The notes under the pieces are model-generated. The model was not told the DNA's origin. It saw only the letters and a list, made by a program, of their open reading frames with translations, and made no database searches. A DNA stretch of 64,000 nt, from contig NZ_JASAUZ010000001.1 of NCBI RefSeq assembly GCF_030162935.1, forward strand, positions 434,001-498,000. Reading direction: 5' to 3'. Shown here in pieces: positions 57,466 to 64,000 of this stretch. Numbering within the stretch: position 1 is the stretch's first letter; the number at the start of each line of letters is the position of its first letter. This DNA is from Comamonas halotolerans (lineage in GTDB: Bacteria > Pseudomonadota > Gammaproteobacteria > Burkholderiales > Burkholderiaceae_C). A program made the position numbers and the translations under genes.

Positions 57466-58368
57466 TTGACCGCCTCATTCAACCCGCGTTTGCGCATTGC
57501 AATCTTGGGCTGCGGCCTCATGGGCCAGCCCATGGCGCGCCGCCTGCTTGCTGCCGGCCATGAAGTCCATGCATGGAACCGGACACGCAGCAAAGCCGAG
57601 CCCCTGGCCGCAGAAGGAGCCTTGGTGCATGACTCCCCTCGGCAGGCTTGCAGCAGCGCTGACTTTGTCATCAGCATGCTTGAAAATGGCAAAGTCGTTG
57701 GAGAGGTGCTGTTTGGCGCGGGACAAGATGGTGCCATCCACGGCATGCGTGAGGGCAGCCTGGTGATTGATATGGCTTCTATTCAGCCGCGCGAAGCGCG
57801 TGATCATGCGGCCCGCCTGTCCGAGCGCGGGATGCGGCATCTGGATGCGCCCGTCTCTGGAGGAACCGTGGGCGCAGAGGCCGGTACCCTGGCCATCATG
57901 GTTGGCGGAAAGCCGGAAGACTTCGAAGCCGCTTTGCCAGTTTTTGCAGCCCTGGGCCGGGCCACGCATGTGGGGCCACACGGAGCGGGTCAACTGGCAA
58001 AACTGGCCAACCAGATGATAGTTGGCATCAGCATTGGCGCAGTGGCTGAAGCCTTGCTTCTCTGTGCCAAAGGGGGCGCTGATCCTGCCAAGGTGCGCGA
58101 AGCCATCACGGGCGGATTTGCAGACAGCCGCATCCTGCAACTACACGGCCAGCGCATGGTTGAACGCGATTTCGCCGCACGCGGAAAGATGACCGTGCAG
58201 CTCAAGGACATGCGCAACGCCTTGGCCACCGCGCAGGAGATTGGATTTGATGCCCCCATTACCGCTTTGTTTGAACAGCTCTATGCCGATGGCGTGGCAC
58301 ATGGACTGGGTGAGCTGGACCACAGCGGCCTGTTCGTGGAGCTAGCCAGCCGCAACGCCATGCAGTAA
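57466..58368 (+). CDS. beta-hydroxyacid (HIBADH-like) dehydrogenase
   Basis: A 300-residue NAD(P)-dependent oxidoreductase of the 3-hydroxyisobutyrate/tartronate semialdehyde/glyoxylate reductase family. The Rossmann loop is AILGCGLMGQPMARRL, the substrate motif is LDAPVSGGTVGAEAGTL, and the catalytic Lys is in GAGQLAKLANQMI. The exact substrate cannot be told apart from sequence alone. The TTG at 57466 is chosen because GGAG lies about nine bases upstream and the protein length is then normal. The gene is followed by the tRNA cluster. Confidence 0.85.
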   Translation: MTASFNPRLRIAILGCGLMGQPMARRLLAAGHEVHAWNRTRSKAEPLAAEGALVHDSPRQACSSADFVISMLENGKVVGEVLFGAGQDGAIHGMREGSLVIDMASIQPREARDHAARLSERGMRHLDAPVSGGTVGAEAGTLAIMVGGKPEDFEAALPVFAALGRATHVGPHGAGQLAKLANQMIVGISIGAVAEALLLCAKGGADPAKVREAITGGFADSRILQLHGQRMVERDFAARGKMTVQLKDMRNALATAQEIGFDAPITALFEQLYADGVAHGLGELDHSGLFVELASRNAMQ

Positions 58369-58485
58369 AAGTGCATCCAGCAAAATCCTTGCACGCCACA
58401 CAGGAAAATGCGCGTACTTTCCCGTAGAGTGAAAAAAATTGGTGCATAATTGCGGCTTCGCTTAATTGCAAGGCGATAACAAAGT

Positions 58486-58561
58486 GGGCTCTTAGCTCAG
58501 CTGGTAGAGCAGCGGACTCTTAATCCGTTGGTCGAGTGTTCGAATCACTCAGGGCCCACCA
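58486..58561 (+). tRNA. tRNA-Lys (CTT), copy 1
   Basis: A 76-nt gene with encoded CCA. Acceptor GGGCTCT pairs with AGGGCCC; D-arm GCTC / GAGC; anticodon stem GCGGA / TCCGT with loop CTCTTAA, so the anticodon is CTT; T-arm GAGTG / CACTC. Confidence 0.97.
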
Positions 58562-58615
58562 CTTTTTTGCCAATTTGAAACTTCAAACAAATTGGCACTT
58601 CGGTTGAACTCCGAA

Positions 58616-58691
58616 GGGCTCTTAGCTCAGCTGGTAGAGCAGCGGACTCTTAATCCGTTGGTCGAGTGTTCGAATCACTCAGGGCCCACCA
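58616..58691 (+). tRNA. tRNA-Lys (CTT), copy 2
   Basis: Identical to copy 1, including CCA, 130 bases downstream. Spacer sequences between the copies differ. Confidence 0.97.
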
Positions 58692-58732
58692 AATTTCAGA
58701 CGCTGCGTAGCGCAGCATCTCCTTCAGTTGAA

Positions 58733-58808
58733 GGGCTCTTAGCTCAGCTGGTAGAGCAGCGGACTCTTAATCCGTTGGTCGAGTGTTCGAATCACTCAGG
58801 GCCCACCA
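58733..58808 (+). tRNA. tRNA-Lys (CTT), copy 3
   Basis: Identical to the other two, 117 bases after copy 2. The 41-base spacer before it is shorter than the first spacer. A strong terminator follows at once. Confidence 0.97.
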
Positions 58809-58850
58809 AACAAAAAACCCATCTTGGCATCCAAGATGGGTTTTTTGTTT
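58808..58850 (+). terminator. terminator of the tRNA-Lys cluster
   Basis: A stem of about 20 base pairs built on CCCATCTTGG and CCAAGATGGG with loop CAT, flanked by A and T runs. It starts at the last base of tRNA copy 3. Confidence 0.9.
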
Positions 58851-58926
58851 GCAGCAACCAGACTGTCATCTACATTGCAAAAAGCGCTCACCAACTGCTG
58901 ACTCCGGATCAGGGACTAAGCAGGCA

Positions 58927-58957
58927 TAAAAAAACCGGCCAAAGGCCGGTTTTTTTA
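58927..58957. terminator. bidirectional terminator after the DEAD-box gene
   Basis: AACCGGCC, loop AAA, GGCCGGTT with A and T runs on either side. It lies 40 bases after the helicase stop (minus strand). Confidence 0.85.
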
Positions 58958-58996
58958 AACGCAAAGGCATCCGTGAGAGCAGCCTTATGCCATGAA

Positions 58997-60991
58997 TCAA
59001 CGATCGCGCGAGAAACTCTTGCGGCGTTCACCGCCAAAGCTGCCACGGTCGCCACGCTCTTCACGGCCACCAAATGACTTGCCTTCACGACGAGGTGCAC
59101 CACCGAAACCACTACGATCTTCAAAGCGAGGACGATCACCCGCAAACGCAGGCTTGCGATCGCCAAAACCACCTTCACGGCGCTGACCACCAAAGCCGCC
59201 GCGATCACCACGGTCTTCAAAACGTGGACGATCACCACCGAATGCAGGCTTGCGATCGCCAAAACCACCTTCACGGCGCTGACCACCAAAGCCACCGCGA
59301 TCGCCACCACGGTCTTCAAAACGTGGTCGATCACCGCCAAAACCACGCTGATCGCGGTCACCACCAAAGCGGGGACGCTCACCACCAAAGCCACCACGGT
59401 CACCGCCAAAGCTGCGTTCGCGATCGCCACCAAAGCCACCTTCACGACGACCACCGCCAAAACCGCCACGGTCACCAAAACCTTGCTTGCGGCCATAGCC
59501 ATCTCCATCGCGACGACCACCGAAGCCACCTCGACCACCGCCACCGCGGCGACCATCGCGCTCACCAGCGGATGGGAAGCGCTGCTGAGGCTCCAGGCCA
59601 GGAATCACTTCAGCCTTGAATTGCTGACGCGTGTAGCCTTCGATGTCAAACACACGACGACGGTCACGGAACTCCGCAAAAGTCACAGCCACACCTTCAC
59701 GACCCGCACGGCCTGTACGGCCAATACGGTGGGTGTAGTCTTCTGCCTTCATGGGCAGACCATAGTTGAATACGTGCGTGATGGTGGGCACGTCAATACC
59801 ACGGGCTGCCACGTCGGTGGCCACCAGCACTTGAATCTGCCCATTGCGCAGCGCCATCAGACGACGGTTACGCAAACCTTGGCTCAAAGCACCGTGCAGC
59901 GCAGCGGCGGAGAAACCAGCTTCTTGCAGGTCGGTCGCCAGACCATCGCACTCCACCTGGGTGGAAGCAAACACGATGGCCTGGTTGATGGATTCATCAC
60001 GCAGCCAGTGATCCAGCATCTTGCGCTTGTGTTGAGCATTGTCAGCCCAGAACAACACCTGCTTGATGTTGGTGTGCTTCTCCTGCGCCGTGGAGATGGT
60101 CACCTTCTTCACGTTGGCGCCATTGTCATGCATCACACGCATGGCCAACTGCTGCACGCGAGGGGCAAACGTGGCTGAGAACATCATGGTCTGCTTGCGT
60201 TCAGCAGTCATTTGATTGACTTCTGCCAGATCATCGGCAAAACCCAGATCCAACATGCGGTCAGCCTCATCCACCACCAGGAACTGAACCTTGTCCAGCT
60301 TGATTTGAAGCGAGCGCTGCAGGTCCAGCAAACGGCCAGGGGTTGCCACTACCAGATTGGCATTTTGCAGCTTGGCAATTTGCACCTGGTAAGGCATGCC
60401 GCCCACCACATTGGCTACGCGCAGGCCACGGCAGTGCTTGACCAGCTCAATGGCGTCATGCGCCACTTGTTGCGCCAGTTCACGTGTTGGGCACAGTACC
60501 AAAGCACCGGGCACGGCAGCCTTGAAATTGCGTGGATTGGTAGGGTCCTTGCGCTTGTTGCGCTTGGGGGCCGGCTCACCACGGGCAGCAGCTTCCGCAA
60601 CTTGGCGGTCATATTCAGCCTTGGCTGCAGCGTCTTCTTCAGCACGTTGCTGGATCAGGGTATTGAGCACAGGCAGCAGGAAAGCTGCGGTTTTGCCCGA
60701 GCCCGTCTGGCTGGAAACCATCAGGTCGATGTAACCATCGGCATCGGCACCTTCACCCATGGCCAATGGAATGGCTTGGGATTGAACAGGTGTGGGGTTG
60801 GTATAACCCAGGTCAGACACCGCACGCACCAGCTCGGGTGCCAAGCCCAGTGCTTCAAAAGGATTGGGGCCTTGAGGCTCTTCAACCACGGCGTCGGCCG
60901 CGTCCATATCGGCCAGCATGGTGTCCAAAGTTGCGTCCAAAGCAACGTCTGCAGCGGCCACTTGGCCCTGCTCATTCAGAATGTAGTTCAT
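58997..60991 (-). CDS. DEAD-box RNA helicase with RGG-rich C-terminal tail
   Basis: A 664-residue DEAD-box ATP-dependent RNA helicase of the RhlE type. Motifs: Q-motif [13 protein letters not shown], motif [34 protein letters not shown] box [13 protein letters not shown] in FSATFAPR, and [13 protein letters not shown]. An insert of about 45 charged residues lies between motifs I and Ia ([15 protein letters not shown]...). After residue 480 the protein is an Arg/Gly/Phe-rich tail with tandem repeats, likely for RNA binding. It is probably a ribosome-assembly or mRNA-decay helicase; cold induction is inferred only from family behaviour. Confidence 0.92.
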   Translation of the reverse strand: MNYILNEQGQVAAADVALDATLDTMLADMDAADAVVEEPQGPNPFEALGLAPELVRAVSDLGYTNPTPVQSQAIPLAMGEGADADGYIDLMVSSQTGSGKTAAFLLPVLNTLIQQRAEEDAAAKAEYDRQVAEAAARGEPAPKRNKRKDPTNPRNFKAAVPGALVLCPTRELAQQVAHDAIELVKHCRGLRVANVVGGMPYQVQIAKLQNANLVVATPGRLLDLQRSLQIKLDKVQFLVVDEADRMLDLGFADDLAEVNQMTAERKQTMMFSATFAPRVQQLAMRVMHDNGANVKKVTISTAQEKHTNIKQVLFWADNAQHKRKMLDHWLRDESINQAIVFASTQVECDGLATDLQEAGFSAAALHGALSQGLRNRRLMALRNGQIQVLVATDVAARGIDVPTITHVFNYGLPMKAEDYTHRIGRTGRAGREGVAVTFAEFRDRRRVFDIEGYTRQQFKAEVIPGLEPQQRFPSAGERDGRRGGGGRGGFGGRRDGDGYGRKQGFGDRGGFGGGRREGGFGGDRERSFGGDRGGFGGERPRFGGDRDQRGFGGDRPRFEDRGGDRGGFGGQRREGGFGDRKPAFGGDRPRFEDRGDRGGFGGQRREGGFGDRKPAFAGDRPRFEDRSGFGGAPRREGKSFGGREERGDRGSFGGERRKSFSRDR
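59147..59338 (-). repeat. 96-base tandem repeat in the helicase tail
   Basis: A 96-base unit (32 residues) is present in two close copies (about 59147-59242 and 59243-59338) with partial copies beside it. The encoded unit runs [19 protein letters not shown] and then [13 protein letters not shown]. Differences are mostly silent or single-residue. Confidence 0.75.
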
Positions 60992-61263
60992 GTAGTTCTC
61001 ACGCGGAAAGCTGCACCATGCCCAGCGGCTGTGCTGCTTTCATGACGGTTAGGGAAACATCAACCGTCAAACAATGCGTTCCACAATGGTGGAAACGGTG
61101 GGCTGTCGTATTCGGCAGCGCTGGCTACTGTAAAAAGCAGCCCGGCGTGCGGGTGTCGGTGCCCGGTGAGTGATGGGAGATGCGCAAATTGCCAAGCAGT
61201 CGCTGTAATGTGGACCGCTCTCTCATGGCAAGACGATTATTATCGCATGCCCGTGATTTTTAT

Positions 61264-61878
61264 TCAAATATTAGGGACTTGTTCTGCTACTTGCGCTGCT
61301 GGCTCCACCAAAAAGTGTTGCCGGTAATGCTGCAACTCATCAATGGATTCCATCACATCTGCCAATGCCGTATGGCGCTGCGCTTTCTTGAAACTGCTCA
61401 CCACCTCAGGCTTCCAGCGCTTGGCCAACTCTTTAAGCGTGCTGACATCCACATTGCGATAGTGGAAATAGGCTTCCAGCTTGGGCATGTAACGCGCAAG
61501 GAAGCGTCGATCCTGACCAATGCTGTTGCCGCACAGTGGCACTTTCCCTTTGGGAATGTATTTGCCCAAAAAGGCGATCAGTGCAGCTTCCGCCTGGGCT
61601 TCATCCACTTGAGATGCTTTCACACGGTCAATCAAGCCACTGCGCCCATGCGTCCCCTTGTTCCAGGCATCCATGCCATTCAACAATTCATCACTTTGGT
61701 GAATGGCGAACACTGGGCCTTCGATGCGAATATCCAAATTGGCGTTGGTGATCACCACGGCAATTTCGATAATGCGCTCACGCTCAGGATTCAAGCCGGT
61801 CATCTCACAATCTAGCCACACCAGATTGAAATCAGACTTGGGCAACACAGGGGTTTCAGAGAAGGAGGCTGGAGACAT
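61264..61878 (-). CDS. orn: oligoribonuclease
   Basis: Orn, 204 residues, degrades very short RNA (mainly dinucleotides, including pGpG from c-di-GMP turnover) to mononucleotides. It is a DEDDh exonuclease: [22 protein letters not shown] supplies the first acidic pair, [18 protein letters not shown] the third, and [16 protein letters not shown] the His-Asp pair. ATG at 61878 begins MSPASF; the upstream frame belongs to unrelated sequence. It diverges from the protease gene at 61908. Confidence 0.94.
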   Translation of the reverse strand: MSPASFSETPVLPKSDFNLVWLDCEMTGLNPERERIIEIAVVITNANLDIRIEGPVFAIHQSDELLNGMDAWNKGTHGRSGLIDRVKASQVDEAQAEAALIAFLGKYIPKGKVPLCGNSIGQDRRFLARYMPKLEAYFHYRNVDVSTLKELAKRWKPEVVSSFKKAQRHTALADVMESIDELQHYRQHFLVEPAAQVAEQVPNI

Positions 61879-61907
61879 CCGTAAATTGTCGCCTACACTC
61901 GCCGCCA

Positions 61908-63227
61908 ATGCCGACAACAAATGTTCTTTCCCCCTCGATGGTGCTGACTCTAGCCTTTGCACTTGCATTGGCTCTGCACTTGCTGGTGCAACTTTGGCTC
62001 AACACACGCCAGGTGCGCCATGTCGCACAGCATCGCTCGCAAGTTCCCACCGCTTTTGCCAGCCATATCTCACTGGCAGCCCATCAAAAGGCGGCAGACT
62101 ATACCCTGGCCAAGGCGCGCTTTGGGCTGGTGCACATGGCATGGGGTACCGTCATTTTGCTGGGCTGGACCTTGCTGGGCGGCCTCAGCACGCTCAACCA
62201 CTTGCTGCTGCACTGGATCGATCCGGGGATGTCCCAGCAACTGCTCCTGCTGGCTACATTTGCACTGATCTCTGGTCTGCTGGAGCTGCCTTTTTCGCGC
62301 TATCAGACCTTTGTTCTCGAAGCACGCTTTGGCTTTAACAAAAGCACACTCTCCATCTGGCTGGGAGATTTACTCAAATCCACCCTGCTTGCCAGCATGA
62401 TTGGCCTGCCCATTGCCTGGGCCATTCTGTGGTTCATGGGTGCTACTGGCAGTTTGTGGTGGCTATGGGCCTGGGGTATCTGGACCGGTTTTCAGCTGCT
62501 GCTGATGTGGATATTCCCCACCTTCATTGCTCCGCTGTTCAACAAGTTTGAACCGCTGGCCGACGAAAGCCTCAAAAACCGGGTCACCGCTTTGATGCAG
62601 CGCTGCGGATTTGCAGCCAAAGGCCTGTTTGTGATGGATGGCAGTCGCCGCTCTGCCCATGCCAACGCCTATTTCACGGGTTTTGGTGCTTCAAAACGTG
62701 TAGTCTTCTACGACACGCTGCTCAAACAATTGAGCGCTGATGAAGTGGAGGCCGTGCTGGCCCACGAACTGGGGCACTTCAAACACAAACACATCACCAA
62801 GCGCATGATTGGCATGTTGCTACTGAGTCTGCTGGGCTTTGCCATTTTGGGTTGGCTGTCACAGCAAGTATGGTTCTACACCGGCCTGGGCGTGACCCCG
62901 AGCACCGCTAAGGCTTTTGGCATGCCTGCGCACGATAACGCGCTGGCCTTGCTGCTGTTCATGCTTGCCATGCCAGTTTTTACCTTCTGGATTGCGCCCC
63001 TGATGGCGCACTTTTCTCGCCGCGACGAATTCGAGGCTGATGCCTATGCCTTAGAGCAAGCCAATGGTGGCGCCTTGGCTAGTGCATTGCTCAAGCTTTA
63101 TGAAGACAATGCATCCACCCTTACCCCTGATCCGGTGTATGCCCGCTATTACTATTCACATCCCCCTGCCGTGGAACGACTCGCAAGGATGCCACTGCCC
63201 CACCCAACCTCAGAAAGCGCTGCATGA
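61908..63227 (+). CDS. M48 (Ste24-like) membrane metallopeptidase
   Basis: A 439-residue integral membrane zinc protease. It has about seven helices, with the zinc motif [10 protein letters not shown] (HExxH) near residue 286 and the second ligand region [14 protein letters not shown]. The [17 protein letters not shown] stretch is a hallmark of Ste24/CAAX-type M48 proteins. The bacterial substrates are not established. It overlaps rsgA by four bases (ATGA). Confidence 0.9.
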   Translation: MPTTNVLSPSMVLTLAFALALALHLLVQLWLNTRQVRHVAQHRSQVPTAFASHISLAAHQKAADYTLAKARFGLVHMAWGTVILLGWTLLGGLSTLNHLLLHWIDPGMSQQLLLLATFALISGLLELPFSRYQTFVLEARFGFNKSTLSIWLGDLLKSTLLASMIGLPIAWAILWFMGATGSLWWLWAWGIWTGFQLLLMWIFPTFIAPLFNKFEPLADESLKNRVTALMQRCGFAAKGLFVMDGSRRSAHANAYFTGFGASKRVVFYDTLLKQLSADEVEAVLAHELGHFKHKHITKRMIGMLLLSLLGFAILGWLSQQVWFYTGLGVTPSTAKAFGMPAHDNALALLLFMLAMPVFTFWIAPLMAHFSRRDEFEADAYALEQANGGALASALLKLYEDNASTLTPDPVYARYYYSHPPAVERLARMPLPHPTSESAA

Positions 63228-64000
63228 GCCGCAGACATAGCAAAGCCGCCATCGTCTCGGAACAAGCCTCCACGGAAGGTTTGGTTGTCGGCAGCCATGG
63301 TCGCCACTGCATCATCGAGACCGCCGATGGTGAACGCCGCATCTGCCACCCTCGCGGCAAGAAAAGCCAGGCGGTCGTGGGTGACCGCGTGCTCTGGCAA
63401 GCACCGCCCCCCGGTCAGGGCGAGGAAGGCACGATTGAAAAAGTTTTGGAGCGCAGCAATTTGCTGTACCGTCAGGACGAAATCCGCACCAAGACCTTTG
63501 CCGCAAATCTGGATCAGGTGCTGATCGTGATTGCAGCCGAACCTGTGTTCTCGGAAAGCCAGTTGGCCCGAGCCCTGATTGCCGCCGAAGATGCAGGCAT
63601 CACCCCAATCATTGCACTGAATAAGTACGACCTGGAAGAGCCATTTGCCATGGCTTGGCAGCGTCTGGAGGCTTACCGCAGCATCCTCAACGACGACGGC
63701 AGTGAGCACTACCCCATCATTCCGCTGAATCTCACGAGCGACGACCCCGAACAAAAAGAAGCACTGATGGCTCTGCTTGATGGCAAACGCACCTTTGTTC
63801 TCGGCCCCTCTGGGGTGGGCAAAAGCACGTTGATCAATCTGCTGGTGCCAGGCGCACAAGCCGCTACCAACGAGATCTCCCGCGTCCTGAACACAGGTAA
63901 ACACACCACAACCACCACCAGTTGGTACTGGATGGACGCTGAGCGCATGACCGCCATCATTGACTCCCCCGGTTTCCAGGAGTTTGGCCTCTACCATATT
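63224..64000 (+). CDS. rsgA: ribosome small-subunit GTPase RsgA, cut by window end
   Basis: The first 259 codons of RsgA (YjeQ), a circularly permuted GTPase that acts in late 30S maturation. After an OB-fold (residues about 15-75) the GTPase motifs appear in permuted order: NKYD (G4), then GPSGVGKSTLINLL (G1), the Thr-rich HTTTTTS (G2) and DSPGFQEFG (G3). The zinc-binding C-terminus lies outside the window. The ATG at 63224 overlaps the protease stop. No stop is reached before 64000. Confidence 0.95.
   Translation, partial: MSRRHSKAAIVSEQASTEGLVVGSHGRHCIIETADGERRICHPRGKKSQAVVGDRVLWQAPPPGQGEEGTIEKVLERSNLLYRQDEIRTKTFAANLDQVLIVIAAEPVFSESQLARALIAAEDAGITPIIALNKYDLEEPFAMAWQRLEAYRSILNDDGSEHYPIIPLNLTSDDPEQKEALMALLDGKRTFVLGPSGVGKSTLINLLVPGAQAATNEISRVLNTGKHTTTTTSWYWMDAERMTAIIDSPGFQEFGLYHI

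Noticed and set aside
58486..58808. tRNA cluster as an integration site
   Set aside because: No integrase, no partial tRNA copy and no change of gene content next to it; all three copies are full length.
59100..59560. Repeat block that could look like a CRISPR array
   Set aside because: Units are in frame within the helicase, vary in spacing and have no unique spacers; they encode Gly/Arg/Phe repeats.
58909..59565. Val/Ala-rich minus-strand frame of 218 residues and a His-rich plus-strand frame at 59074-59619
   Set aside because: Both are other-frame readings of the repetitive RGG coding region of the helicase.

Overview
The window looks like a chromosomal segment of a betaproteobacterium, most likely family Comamonadaceae (Burkholderiales). 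The evidence is gene order and protein style: a complete division and cell-wall (dcw) cluster, the neighbourhoods yqiA-rnb-tonB-aroE-mtgA-ruvC and COG0523-dksA-STAS-hslV-hslU, a cysteine-poor DksA, a MurD with a long N-terminal extension, and two orphan Bug-type solute-binding proteins. Genus cannot be fixed from the sequence alone. I see no CRISPR array, insertion sequence, prophage, plasmid function or rRNA gene. Almost everything is housekeeping, with no base-composition island.

Layout. 80-6049 (+): YqiA-like esterase, RNase II-type exonuclease, TonB-family protein, aroE, mtgA and ruvC. 6183-7957 (-): RcnB-like protein, a 60-residue membrane protein and lpxC. 8147-25745 (-): the dcw cluster, transcribed mraZ, rsmH, ftsL, ftsI, murE, murF, mraY, murD, ftsW, murG, murC, ddl, ftsQ, ftsA, ftsZ. 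It is mostly coupled by 1-10 base overlaps, starts behind a four-repeat MraZ-type operator, and ends at a terminator after ftsZ. 26067-31781 (-): hslU and hslV (with a heat-shock-like promoter), a STAS-domain protein, dksA and a COG0523 metallochaperone GTPase. 32253-35443 (-): xerC, a DUF484 protein, dapF and a DsbA-fold isomerase.

35477-48169 is a mixed region. It holds a flavoprotein, a SYLF lipoprotein, DoxX, a degenerate RsuA-type pseudouridine synthase, a NUDIX/metallo-beta-lactamase fusion, two Bug proteins, the RNase P RNA gene rnpB with its promoter, a 56-residue membrane ORF, cysK, a DUF3617 protein and an ABC exporter. 48496-54256 carries sbcD-sbcC, convergent with an orphan J-domain protein. 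54360-58368 carries a COG2509 flavoprotein, a VUT-family transporter, a coiled-coil membrane protein and a beta-hydroxyacid dehydrogenase. Next come three identical tRNA-Lys(CTT) genes, an RGG-tailed DEAD-box helicase, orn, an Ste24-type M48 protease, and rsgA, which runs off the end of the window.

Functionally, the dcw products plus MtgA and LpxC cover most of the peptidoglycan precursor pathway, septum assembly and the committed step of lipid A. AroE, DapF and CysK supply amino acids; meso-DAP, the product of DapF, is also the MurE substrate. RuvC, XerC and SbcCD serve recombination and chromosome resolution. RNase P, Orn, the RNB exonuclease, RsgA and the helicase serve RNA and ribosome metabolism. 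I did not find a clearly new multi-gene system. The most useful leads are regulatory (the hslV promoter and the mraZ operator) and biochemical: a pseudouridine synthase without its catalytic Asp, a DksA without a zinc site beside a COG0523 GTPase, and an orphan J-domain protein beside sbcCD.
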